Shown here: piece by piece, positions 25,863 to 37,255 of the stretch
How the letters are laid out: every line of letters begins with the position of its first letter
Numbering within the stretch: the first letter of the stretch is position 1
Source of the DNA: Marisa cornuarietis
Lineage: Eukaryota; Mollusca; Gastropoda; Architaenioglossa; Ampullariidae
Assembly (NCBI GenBank): GCA_004794655.1
Contig: SMMW01000013.1
Span: forward strand, 2,812,001-2,876,000
Direction: 5' to 3'
Length of the DNA stretch: 64,000 nt
Notes under the pieces: generated by a model
The model's database searches: none
The model's input: only the letters and a program-made list of their open reading frames with translations
Told to the model about the DNA's origin: nothing
Translations under genes and position numbers: made by a program

Positions 25863-28210
25863 TTATGCTACTCTGTCAAGAGCTTCTAGCAAAACAATGC
25901 TGTTTCCACGAACAACCTGCAAAAACCAAAACAGACACTTAAGGCTGACTGATTTAAGCAATCAACAATCTTTTAAAAATCAATCCTTGCACAAAGTTAC
26001 CTCAGGTTGGCATTAACAGATGTCTCAGCAGCATAAATCACATGTACGTATTTTGAATTTAAACTATCTGAAGCTGAAATACCAGTCCGATCGTGTGTGT
26101 GCATGTACATTAAAAAAAAAACACACATCATGCAAAAAGGGGGCTGGGGGAGAAAAATTATAAAAAAATATGCTGACCACCATGCCTATGGAACGTCGCT
26201 CCCCAGATTTTGTCTCCTCAATGCTCTCATCCACTACAAGGTTCATAAAGGGATCAAATCCTCGAAGGATTCCAGTCACAGAACGCCCTCCATTCAACTT
26301 CACTGTAATGATACAACACATTCATGCTAACTAAGATTATAATGACAGTAATAAAAAAAAAAATTGAATGTGTTTTAGATGTTTCTTGGCAGGTCTAAAT
26401 GACAAGACAAGGGTTACTTATGCCATGCTGCAGATGTAGTATTGCCAAATGAGATTTTAACTGAGGGTAGTCATTTTCAAGCAGGTAAAACTTAAAAACA
26501 AGTCAGTTTTCAAATGACTGGGGTTATTTCATTATCAGATATTTATTTCAAAAATTCTATTAGGAAGATATAAGCCTTTGAACACCATAGTTCTCACATG
26601 CAAATTTGACAGAAGCTTCAACCTCATTTTCTTTATCACAAAAGCAGGCTTGCTGTCACTGCAGCACCTCATTAGCATGTGATCATAGCTCTCACAAAGA
26701 CTGCAGCCTCAGGTTGTGCAAAATGTTGGAATCTATGTCCATCCACCAGCACGGCTAATCTGGGCTTATTTTATGCTTGTCAAGCTACCTTTAAATAGTA
26801 TTGTCTGATTTATGTTAAAATTTCATTACAAAAAAATTTGCTTATGTTGATAGTATTTCTTTTTTTACTTCTTGTACAAGTAAAAAAAGAATGTAATCAT
26901 ACAACTATATAGGAAAAGCGGCAGAGGAGTAAATGAATGTGTGTTGTTGAGAAAATTATTTAAAAAAAAAGAAAAGAACATGGCGTTGTCAAGCATGCTT
27001 TGTATGACATTTTGTAATAGTAAACAAACTGTCCCGGTCTCTCCTCCTTTACTTACATGTAAGCTTCTTCTCCATGTATCTGAAAATAAAGATGCCAGCA
27101 CTTTTACACCAGAGCTTATGTAGCCACACTTAGTCACCTACCAGTACTCTAAAGAATATCACAGCAAATATGATGCAAATCTAATTGCAGCTATGACCTT
27201 TTATATATCTATCAACTAAATGTGTCAGTCTCTGTCCATAATGTCTGCTTTGTCTGTTCAACTCAATCTCACAACTCTCATGGATAACATTTTTGACAAC
27301 TTCTGCTCCCCATAAAATCTAAAACCCACCCTGGAAATGTTTTACATTGTTGCATAACCTTATGTTTATTACTAATAAAAGTGCACACATACTTAATTGT
27401 TGACAGCTCCATTGTGAGACAGTGTAAATATGTAACTTTTTAAAGAAATATTCCCCTTTTGAAAGTAGATGTTCTTTTACAAGACTATAAATGTTCTTTA
27501 GCTGATAATTTTTAAATAAGCTGCATATCTTGCTGATCAGCAACATAGCCTACCTTTTAGTATTTCAGGAATGAGTTTAAATACAACTTCACCCACTTGC
27601 AATGCCATAAATTTTTAAGGCTAAGCGTCAACGTATGCGACCGACCCTGTGCATTTAAAAATTGGACGTTACCATTCTTCTCGTCTTTTTTAAAAATTGC
27701 GTCTAACTTTTTTAGTCAAGTGTTTTCTACGCCATTTACAAACATATTATAAATATTTTTTGCCTAGTGACTTACAAAAACAATGCCTGAGATTAACTAT
27801 AACGGATTATTTGGAACAAGGATTTACAGCATTGATAAACAATGCTAATCACGCAGTGTCGTGACTGACAAACTGCGGCTCGTCAAGTAAATGTGTTTCT
27901 TTCTTGCTGAAGAAAGTTTCTACACGCTTAACTATGTTAGCCACACACTCTAGTGTTAAAAGTGGACGATGTTAAACGACATTACGTTCATGAAATTACT
28001 CTAAAACATTCTGGTGCATAAACTGGGTTTAGTTAAAAAAAATAAACAGCGCTTATTCCACCGGAAGTTCATATCACACAGATTCTTCTCGCTTAAGGAA
28101 AACTATTGACCTTGCATCGAATTTAACCAAATATAACAATATTGAAATGAATTTTCTCAGTATCGAGATAAAACTTACTTCTTAAGTTCTGGTGGATGGG
28201 CTTTACTCAT
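25863..28210 (-). CDS. SNRPG: Small nuclear ribonucleoprotein G (Sm-G)
   Basis: Core Sm protein. It joins B, D1, D2, D3, E and F in the heptameric ring on the U1, U2, U4 and U5 snRNA Sm site for pre-mRNA splicing. Coding exons in transcript order are 28179-28210, 27057-27079 (23 nt), 26178-26302 and 25863-25916. They join in frame to 77 residues (human 76). It starts [11 protein letters not shown], as in vertebrates. The Sm1 region contains [20 protein letters not shown] and Sm2 contains [17 protein letters not shown]; the final Ala is extra. The splice sites are GTAAGT, GTAAGT and GTCAGC donors, the last one weak, with AG acceptors. ATG 28210 is the only start giving the family N-terminus. 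It is divergent from NFYA, with about 0.35 kb between them. Confidence 0.96.
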
Positions 28211-28427
28211 GATGATATTTGTTGATTAGCAGCAAGAACCTCTCTAACTCCAAGACGCTCGCTCAACGTGTGACCTTGACCTTAACAATAACTCATTATA
28301 ACCAAATTTGAAGCTCTAGAAAGAAGACGAAGAGTCACTACAAAGTATTTAAATAACAAAATACATTTGATATGTTATGTCTCAACATTTTAAACTAAAA
28401 TACTATTTCGCGTTTAAAAAGTAACCG

Positions 28428-28435
28428 TGACGTCA
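28428..28435. promoter_or_regulatory. CRE (CREB/ATF site)
   Basis: Perfect palindrome TGACGTCA in the middle of the shared promoter, about 130 bases before the NFYA first-exon donor. Confidence 0.6.
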
Positions 28436-28460
28436 TCAACTTTTATCCTGAGTAACTCAG

Positions 28461-28470
28461 CGCCATTTTC
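28461..28470 (+). promoter_or_regulatory. YY1-like site
   Basis: CGCCATTTTC matches the YY1 core. In animal promoters this motif commonly lies just downstream of the transcription start, which fits an NFYA start near here. Confidence 0.45.
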
Positions 28471-28489
28471 TTACATGATCTTCCGCGTT

Positions 28490-28567
28490 GGACTTCCCGG
28501 TCACATTTATCGTCTTTTGGGTTACTAAAGAGTCTTCTTAAATCGAAAGGAGCCGTGATTTCACCAA
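28490..28567 (+). other. NFYA: Putative non-coding first exon of NFYA
   Basis: A donor-like AA|GTAAGG lies at 28567/28568, downstream of the CRE and YY1-like sites. The first coding exon of NFYA begins with a splice acceptor just before its ATG, so an upstream leader exon is required. This is the best candidate. The 5' limit is a guess. Confidence 0.4.
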
Positions 28568-29610
28568 GTAAGGGATACTTTTTAGTTATTACAAAATGCA
28601 AAGTCTTTCAGAGAAAGAAACTCTTTCACCCAATAGTTCTTCAGGTTCAGAAATCGGCCATCGCTGGTTGGTTCTCTGATTCTGTTATCCTGTTGGCCCA
28701 AATCATCTTGATGGGAAAGTGTTGTTCGACTTCATTGGTCATCTGTGATAGCTCATTTACTTGAACTTTTCTTCGGACATGATCATAGCTCTATCTGTAA
28801 CCATCGACTTGCGCATTGAGCATTTATCTTCCATGCTAACGTATATCGTTGCATGGGTGCTGCTTAGAACAAAAATGCTAGGTGTCTGCCAAAGGCTCAT
28901 TATCACGAACACCAGCATAACCATAGGTACCATTCCAATGAGCTCTGGAATTTAATTCGTGTCTTCCTGACTGTAGTGTAACGATGTGATAATAGTGCAA
29001 GACAGCATTCCCAAGATGACACTCTCCGTCACAAGCAATAACTAAAGACACCATTTAAATTTACAGCTGACAAATGGTACATAACCTTCACAGTAATGTT
29101 GATACTTATATGTGAAATCACAGATGTATTTACGCAACGGCCTTGGCGAAACACTTCCAAATTAAAATAAAAAGTATTACATTTCTAGCAGAGGGATTTG
29201 GCTGAGGCCCCCTTTTCTTTTGGAGCTAATTTAGCTAACATTAGCAAATACACAGATATCTGTTGTAAAAGGGTTTATATGGTGAACATGTGAAATAGCA
29301 TTGTGCTATAGGCATGTAATAACTATTTTTGTATCTTCTCTAAAATTAAAAGTTCACTTTATGCAGGGATTACTTACATGCACAACAGTAATAAACTAAT
29401 AAAAAATAATAGACAAGCATTTGTGTCCTTCACCATGTTAGCTCCAAGCACAGTACAGTGACAAGGCATGGAAGTAAGAAACACTAAGAAAATTTCACTT
29501 TGTGCTATTAGTTAAAACCTGGTTGAAGAAAAAATACACTTTTATTTAATTTGATGTATTATCTTGTTATATTAAACTTGTTATACCTGAAATGTCTGCA
29601 GATCAGATAC

Positions 29611-32600
29611 ATGGCAGAGGAGCAGATTACTGTGTATGATGCAGAGACACAGCAGCCAGTAACTGTAACAGTGAATACAGCAGGAGATAATGGTTCTGGT
29701 GTGCAAACCATACAGTACATCACTTCAGATGGACAGGTTGCCCAGTTACAGCCTGATGTACTACAGGTAAATATTGAAGGGTCAGTTTATTTGAAAAAGG
29801 AAGGAATAGCAGGATCATTATCTTTGCTATCAATACTGTAATATTTATGTCCCTTCTGAATGGCCTTTTTAAAAAACTTAAGCTACATAATTATCTTCTT
29901 GTTTTGTATGTTTTATCTTTCTGTTGACATTAAATATTTAATCTGGAGAGGTAGTTTAACCCTCTTGGTTTGAAAGGCCACGATCGTGGCTTTGCCGGGT
30001 AGCACGGACAAGGCGATTTTCATTACTTTTTATTGCAAAGTTCAACTTTTCTCTTTTCCAAAAATGTATAGGTTTCTTGGTCTAATGTTTATCTCAGAGC
30101 AGCAATAATAAAAAAACAAACTTCACCTCTGTCATCTTGGCAGTCTTCAGTTATAAGCCAGTCATTGTAATTTTCATTTTTATCTTGAACCAAGAGGGTT
30201 AATGTCAGCACAATTGCCCTGATGGTGCAATAGTTAAAGCACTTGTCTCCAATAAAATTTTGTGCCTTGGATTCAGATCTTGTCTCAGGGGTGCTGTTCT
30301 TTCTCTGCACATGGTGCCGAGCCAGCAGCTAAGTCTATATCACGGCAAAGCAGCCACCCCTGTAAACAGATGCCACATGCAGAGTAGGAGCAGCATGCCC
30401 GAGACAAGATCTTAACCCAGGGCACCCAATCCTCACTGTATAGGTGACGGGCGCTAACCATTGCACCATCGACCGAACTGCCCTGTTTATTTGAAAAGTA
30501 CCTGGCTAGTAAAGACAAGAGTGATGAAGACCATTATGGGTCTGGGAAAGGCCATGTTTATTTGTTTATTTTTTTTGCTTGGTTTGCCTTGTTGTATAAA
30601 TTTAAATCAGTTGATTTACAGCACTGGCAGACAACATGTTATTACCAAATGTTTGCCCAAGCTATACACTAATACACGTGAAAGTGGAAGCTTACTCCCA
30701 GCTGAGTCTAATGATTTCATGTGGATCTAGCTCCAACTGAAATAATTTGTCTTTACACTTGTCACAAACAGGCCACTGCTGCTACAGTCATGTCTGATGC
30801 ATCCATGCCGATGGTGGTAGGCAGTGTGGGCAGCATTGGGCAGCAAGGAGCAACAGTTCTGCAGACACAGACTGCTGCCCAGCCAGCATCTGGCACCACC
30901 ACAGTCAACACAGCCAGCCTGCCACAGATGTTGTTCCTCAATCAGGTGACCATCAATGGTCAGACGTCTTTTGTGCTGGTTGATGCCAACAACAAACCTG
31001 TGCAGCTTCCGCAAGGTGAGTGTCATGGATGCATCTTTCAACTTGGCTTGAGATTGTTACACAACGTTTTTTTTTTAAGGATTGGATGCATTTCGGTCTT
31101 TAAACATAATACACAGAACTTAAAACACCACTTCTTCTTATTTATATTGTAATACACAGACCGTATTACACCACTTCTGTTCAGATTAGTTACAAATGTA
31201 ACGTACAGAACTTAATTCCCTTCTTCTCTACTGACTGATTACTAACATATCTCTGTCTCTAGAACCTTTTAAATTTGAAAGGCAGAATGTAGAAGAAGAA
31301 TAGCTAGATTGACAAACAGATAAATGAACAGAATGACTGAAATCTGTTTTGGGAAATATTTCCACATAAGCATTAAACAGTTTGTAATATAAAATGTGTG
31401 TGCGCGCAGTTGTTTATTAGTAAAATAGACTGCTTTTATGACTAAGTTATTTGTACTAAAGGCTGGTTGTTGGGAATGAAGACATTAGACACCAATATTT
31501 TTCATTCTTCCCTTGAGGGGTAGGGAGAAGTTAACATTAGGCACAATTCCTTATACAGAACTTGAATACCAATATAAGAAAGTGTTATTCAGCAAAAGGA
31601 AAACTTAATAATGATACTAAAGATAAGGATGGCAGTGATGTTAATAATAATAATACAACATTAACATGGCTTAAACCAGTGACATTACTTATCAAAACTA
31701 TCACAAATAATTTGCATAAATTGGATAATTTTTCTCATTAGATTATTTTCTTGTGGAGCAGAAGGGACTGTTAAATTTATCTTCATTAGGATATTTAAAG
31801 TAAAATTCAGGAATTAATCATTTTGTTTCAGTCTTGAAGTAATTTCTGACTAGAATATAGTGAAATTCATTTCCAGTAAGGGAAGGGCAGAGGTACTAAC
31901 CAGAAAAAGTATGACAAAAGTTGGGCTTTACAAATTCATTATGGATTATTCTCATAAAAATACTTGAAGTATTATTATCTCTTGGTAATTCCACAGTCTT
32001 GAAGACTATTTCATGAACCCTTTCTAGTACTTGTATACAGAGGCGACCTTAGTAGTATGTGGGGGCCCTGGGTGAGTGTAATATGTGAAGCTGAGAGCTG
32101 TAAGTGTAGGCTATATACTGTATATAATCTCCTATCACAGGGCTCGCCCTCAGGCGCAGGGCCTGGGGTGGTTGTCCTAGTTGCCACCCCCAAAGGTCGC
32201 CAAAGGTACAGCTTGACTAAACTTGCCTTTAATATGTCTCTGGGTTTTGAAGAACACACACATGTGTCTGTTATTGATGCACAACACTTTGTAAACAAAC
32301 TGGTATTTATATAGTATTATAAAAATTATTTCAATAATATACCATCAGCCATTGTGTTTCAGGGATCCAAGTGATCAACTTGCCCACACCCCAAGTAGGC
32401 CAGCAGCTACCAGTGGTGAGTTGTTATTTAGAAATTAACCTTTATACTCAATTGTAAAGCAAGACTTATTCAGAAAAATAAATCTGACCACAATGCAACT
32501 TTTGTTTCAACATCTAAACTCATGCTGTATTTATCAAGGTGCTAAATGAGTGATGCATTAAGTTTTGAAATTCTTAAAAAATATAGTTTGGTATCAAATC

Positions 32601-33481
32601 CCAAAAATATTTGTTACTTTTGTTTCACTTTAGTCATACATCCCTATGGCAGTTTATTTGAAATAGCTTAAATAATAAAAAGTACTGGACGAAAATTATG
32701 TTGTGTGCATGATCAGTACCAAAGATAATTTTTTGGAAATGTAATCTGTTGTTGTGTGATGATTTATTGTATGATGTACATTTTTCATTAGAGATAGCAC
32801 TAGCATCAGTCAAGTCAGCAGGTGTATACAAGTATGTATGCAGTAACAAAATGATGTTAGTTGGACGCTACCTTTATTTTGAATGAAAAAATTGTCTTTT
32901 GCATTACCCTACAACTTTGTTTTTTGAATCTTTTGGTTGCATTCTCATTTTTATTTATTTATTATTTTTTTGTAGCCTGGAGCAGAGACAGGTGATGAAC
33001 CTCTGTACGTAAATGCCAAACAGTATCATCGGATACTTAAGCGCAGGCAAGCACGTGCAAAACTTGAAGCTTCAGGCAAAATTCCTAAAGAAAGACAGGT
33101 AAGTAAAATAGAATAGTGTCAGCTTTCTTTACAGAAAGCATCAAGTTGTTAGTGAGCAAAATGGAAGCATTTGTGCCATGTTAGTGGCATCAGTGAGCTG
33201 GACAAAGCTACTTACCTTACAATGGGCTGACAGAAGCACTTGCTGTAACAGCAGCTGAGCTCCAAGTGCAAAGATGTCCCTATTTGCTAATGAAAGTAAA
33301 TGTATCTTTTCAGAAATACCTCTACGAATCAAGACATCGACATGCAATGAACAGACAGAGAGGAAACGGAGGAGTGTTTGTGGGAAACACAGGCAAGGAT
33401 GGAAAAGGCATGTTGAAAACAGAAATGGGAATGCACTCTGATGGGCAAGCTGGAAGTATACTTTCTTCACTTGCAACATGA
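29611..33481 (+). CDS. NFYA: Nuclear transcription factor Y subunit alpha
   Basis: Sequence-specific subunit of the NF-Y trimer; it joins NF-YB/NF-YC histone-fold partners and binds CCAAT boxes. Coding exons are 29611-29766, 30772-31015, 32363-32415, 32976-33098 and 33314-33481, all with GT-AG borders and matching phases, giving 247 residues. The N-terminal two thirds is a Gln/Thr/Val-rich activation region (VTVTVNTAGDNG, FLNQVTINGQTSFVLVDANN). The NF-YA core starts at residue 162: YVNAKQYHRILKRRQARAKL forms the A1 helix and ESRHRHAMNRQRGNGG the A2 DNA-contact region. The usual GGRF end of A2 reads GGVF here. The C-terminus is short and unlike vertebrates. Leader splicing from about 28567 is inferred. 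Shorter than human NFYA (about 347 residues), mainly through a smaller N-terminal region. Confidence 0.95.
29960..30198. mobile_element. piggyBac-like MITE, copy 1
   Basis: Seen: exactly flanked by TTAA (29956-29959 and 30199-30202), with terminal inverted repeats of about 13 bp beginning CCCTCTTGGTT. It is 239 bp long with no coding capacity, and it contains the palindrome CCACGATCGTGG near one end. A second copy of identical length lies at 45561-45799. Known: TTAA target sites and CCC termini are the piggyBac signature. Lies in the intron between the first two NFYA coding exons. Confidence 0.88.
30215..30482. repeat. Inverted SINE pair (family A)
   Basis: Seen: a SINE head on the plus strand at 30215-30312 (GATGGTGCAATAGTTAAAGC, then GGATTCAGATCTTGTCTC) runs straight into a nearly full minus-strand copy at 30303-30482, whose head reads GATGGTGCAATGGTTAGCGC. 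The two arms could fold into a stem of roughly 95 bp with a loop of about 70 bases. It lies in an NFYA intron, 13 bases after the piggyBac-like MITE. Confidence 0.8.
32044..32208. repeat. Possible small MITE with GGCGACCTT ends
   Basis: GGCGACCTT near 32044 has its inverse AAGGTCGCC near 32194-32202, and the inner sequence is GC-rich (GGGGGCCCTGGG, GGGCTCGCCC), unlike the AT-rich NFYA intron around it. No target duplication was found, so the element call is tentative. Confidence 0.35.
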
Positions 33482-33589
33482 GCATCTGCAATGGAAGCAC
33501 CAGTGTAATGACTCTACTTCCCCAACCTACTTCCATCCAGAAAAATTGTTCAGCATGGCATCTATCTCAAAGAAGTGACCGTTTTTGTA

Positions 33590-33694
33590 AATAAATATGT
33601 TTGTGTGTCGGAGAGAGAGAGTGTGTGTGTTGTGGGGGTTAAGGAGCTAATTGTATGAGAGTAGAGGTAAGCATGTTATTTTGCAAGAAATAAA
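33590..33694 (+). terminator. NFYA: Polyadenylation signals of NFYA
   Basis: AATAAA occurs at 33590-33595 and 33689-33694, about 110 and 210 bases after the stop. Either or both could be used. Confidence 0.6.
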
Positions 33695-33699
33695 TTCTT

Positions 33700-34120
33700 A
33701 ATAAGCAGCAGGACTGATGTGTTTTTTTTTTAATTATTGAAAGATGAGCTTTAAGACTTAACTTACTCGATGCATATGTTGAAATTTTATTGCCTGCTGC
33801 AATTTATGGCATCCAGATTAAAGTACTTGTTCTCTTATTTGAGGACATGAATGTAAAGCATGTTGAAGTTTTGTTTTGGAGATTGAAAGTATTCTCCTCT
33901 GCTAAATATTGGCTGCATAGCTATGTAAAAAGCAGTTCACGGTGGGAAGAACTTATTGTCTGGATATTGTTTTTAAGTGCCTCAGACAGATCTGGAGGAA
34001 ATTAATCTTGATAGTTTGTGAACATGAACAGATTTCTACAGGGGCAGAGAAAGCAATCATGGTAAAAACCATTCAATCACTTGTTTTAAACAAAAAATCA
34101 GGAAAATTAAAAAAGAAATA
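33700..34120. other. Spacer after NFYA
   Basis: AT-rich sequence with no recognised gene. Short frames show no family motif. Confidence 0.5.
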
Positions 34121-34126
34121 CATATA

Positions 34127-35043
34127 GAGTAGAACTTCAATTATCTGGTTTAATGATGGGCGCCTGTCATCTAGATAATCAAAAATCTAAAAATTCATCA
34201 TCATCATCCCTTGCTACTTCTCAGGGAGCATAGGGCCGCAACACAAATAGTTCCAATATCAAGCACTGTTTAATTTCTGATGTTAAATTCTGATCAAAGC
34301 TTAGCAACTGATTCCAACAATTTGCATTTTTGTAACAATTGACAAAACAACTTCTTCGTTTTACTCCTGCACCGGACCCCAACATCTGGGCACCAACTTA
34401 TGCAAAGCCACTTTCTAACTTCGAGGTGTGGGGCCACTTGCACATGTTTCTAAACGTTAAAACTGTTCTAAAGTAGAAAAATCTCCTCTATGCCATTTAG
34501 ATGCATTGCACAAAACAAAAAAAATTGTACTGACAGGACGAAAAGTCAGACTTTATCTTACTTAAAGCAGTTTAAGTTTTAAAAATTCTAAAAATGTGTT
34601 GTGCAACTGACCCGTGGACGTTAACTGAATGAACTTGGAACAAGGTGTCACCCTCATGTATGGTGTGACCCATACTGTATACCAATCTTTTCCAAGAAAA
34701 GCATTGAAGCAGAAGATATTCCAAAACTTATTGACAAATGGCAGTCATCAGAACTTGGAAAAAGGGGAGGGAGAGTGGAATGAGTCCTCTGCACTGGGTT
34801 AAGTCTAATGGTTTTTCACAGCAGGGAATCGCCTGGCTGTTGCTATGCTTTCAATCCTTTTAGAATCATTCTCAAAAACCATCAACAAAGAAAACTTAAG
34901 CTGTACATAGTGTACATTCCTGAAGTCGGAATTCTTGGCGGTCTTGTGATGTCTAGAAGTTGATTGCGATTTTTTTTTTTTTTGGCGATGCCAGATAACC
35001 GAATGGACGGTTAATCAAAGACTGGATAATTGAGGTTTCACTG
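34127..35043. mobile_element. pogo/Tigger-like non-autonomous element
   Basis: Seen: the left end reads GAGTAGAACTTCAATTATC. The inverse of the right end reads CAGTGAAACCTCAATTATC, and similarity continues inward. A TA stands before the left end and a CA after the right end. Known: pogo/Tigger ends begin CAGT and insert at TA. The 917-bp interior has no intact frame. Lies between NFYA and the 3' end of NUP107. Confidence 0.65.
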
Positions 35044-36905
35044 CATATTATGGAGAAATAATGAAAACTGAAAGTGAGAAACATTTGATTCCCCAGAAAT
35101 AGTTCACTTCCTCTCCTTAATTAAAATCCTGTTTCACTGTCTGATGAAGAATTTTAACTGCTTTGAAGAAAAACTTCTTTAATGACTTTTCTACAAATTT
35201 ACATGGGATTATGTATTGTTAGTTTTTCTTATATGTGAAGTATTCTGAGTGTGTTATTTGGAAAAGCACAATATATTCATTATTATTATTATCACTGAAA
35301 GCAGTAATCTTTAAATCAATCCAGGTAAAATTAATGGAGAAAATAAACATGCCAGGGTAAATTTTAAATTATGTCAGAATGCTAGGCAGTTATTAGCAAT
35401 TGCTGATAAAAGGTGAAGTCCCTTAGTCTAAAGGCCATAGAGGCTCATCGTATCTAGAGCACAGCATGTAGAAGGCAGAGCACTTCACTTGTCTTGTTTT
35501 TTTCTGCACAGATCTCTGCTTTTACTGCAGTTGATCAGATCTACTTGCTAAGATTCTGAAATGCCATGTTGGATGTTCTAATGGTGATAGCAGCAAAAGG
35601 GCAATAGTGTTAGTAACTTTTTCAAATTCTCTGAATTCTCAGGATGTTTCAGGGTGACTACAGAATCACAATAAGCTACTCAGAAAAGATTTGCGAGAGA
35701 GGTGCTGGGTAACAGAAAACCCTGATGATTTGTTCATGGGTTAGTCGAGCAAAGCTGCTAGAGATGGCATTAAATAACCTGGAGGATGCTTGTGCATGAA
35801 AGCTTGGTTTTAAGAGCTATTTTTGAAATGTTGAAAAGATTTTTGAAATATTTGCCAATCAACATAAACAGTAATCTCAGTGCCAGAAAAATCGTTGCAT
35901 CCTTACATATGCTGTCAATGACTGTGCACTTTCTTATGCAGATCAGAAACTATTTTTAATAGATATCTAAGTTATTTACAAAGAAAAAGTTGCTTGATCA
36001 AGAACTAATCCCTGCAGTAAGATTTTCATAAGCAATGTAGACAAAGCCGCTGATGATTAGATAGCACCTGTAACAGATGTGGTAAAATATTGCAAGCTGA
36101 TGATTAGCATGTTCATGACAAACGTGTTTGCAAAGTGAGTAGTGCAACTGTTTCTGCACCTTAGTAAATGATCTTTGATGCCCTCAGTTCTGCATGCTAC
36201 AGGTGTTCTGCATCACTGCAGGAGAATGATTTTAAAGCCTTGCAGGTGTTTTGGCCTGTTGTCATGGTTCTTTGTTACATAATTTAAGAATAGGATTTTA
36301 ATATGACAGAGTCTGTTTGAAGACTTCCAAGTAATTGATGGCTTTTCATACTTTCCACTCCATTGTGCATGCCTGTTTTTTGTGTAGGCACCTTTTAAGT
36401 GTGCTTTGTGTACAAGTGTTAAGCAAATTGTTAATGTCAAAGTGTGTGAAGCTTGCTGCCAGCAGTGAAATGTGCTATAGAAATGTGTTTAGAGAGAAGC
36501 TTGGTGCCACTTTTAAAATAGAATACATTTGACATTGAAAAAAAGAGTGCAACAAATGTCAGATGCTTACATTTTTTTGCAGGTAAAGGTAAATGCGCTC
36601 CTTTTTTTTTTTTGCAGGTAAAAGTAAATACACTCCTTGCCCCCCCCCCCCAACAAAACCACCTTTGCCATCACAGTGGTGTGTGTACTATCAACATTTC
36701 CAAATTTAAAGCACACCTCTCCAGGATGTATGAAAGACTGTACACACTATGAACAATGCCTGAGATGTAAAAGTCAAAACTCTTTGAAAGTTAAGGTTCT
36801 ACTGCTTTAATGTGATACGGAAATATGTTGAAGCAGCATTTTACTTGTAGTCATAGAAATTTATCTCCATTTCAAGAAAAAAAAAAAAAAACTCAATGTT
36901 TTCAG
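35044..36905. other. Spacer between NFYA and NUP107
   Basis: The two genes converge here. No exon or RNA gene was recognised. A tandem repeat of about 35 bp lies at 36578-36642 (GCAGGTAAAGGTAAATGCGC, then GCAGGTAAAAGTAAATACAC), followed by a C run. Confidence 0.5.
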
Positions 36906-36912
36906 ACGTCCT

Positions 36913-36926
36913 TTTATTTATTTATT
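36913..36926 (-). terminator. NUP107: Polyadenylation signals of NUP107
   Basis: Three overlapping AATAAA hexamers on the minus strand, about 330 bases after the NUP107 stop codon. Confidence 0.6.
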
Positions 36927-37255
36927 TTTTTTTAGAAAGATGATTATTTATACCACCAATTAATTAGCAGAACTGTTCAATACATACAAAAATTTGCAAA
37001 GCACATTGGCTACAAGATCTCCCATTAAGTTTTTTTTGTAGGTCTCTTTGTGTGCTAGTTCTTGCAAAGTCACGGCTTTCACCACACCAACTGCTTGCCA
37101 CTGTACACCATCAAACTTGGAGCAATCAGAATTTGCATTTTAACATATGCCTGCTGTGCAAACCAACACTTCCCATATAATATCCTTTGCTGAAGTATGA
37201 AGCTCACTGAACACTCCCTTTGCAGCAAGTCTTGGTAAATACCAGATTTTTCTTC

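Larger units (their letters stand above)
28211..28560. promoter_or_regulatory. Bidirectional promoter, SNRPG / NFYA
   Basis: The interval lies between the SNRPG start codon and the putative NFYA non-coding first exon. It contains a perfect CRE, a YY1-type GCCATTTT and no strong TATA at the expected places. Compact head-to-head housekeeping promoters of this kind are common. Transcription starts are not determined by sequence alone. Confidence 0.6.
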
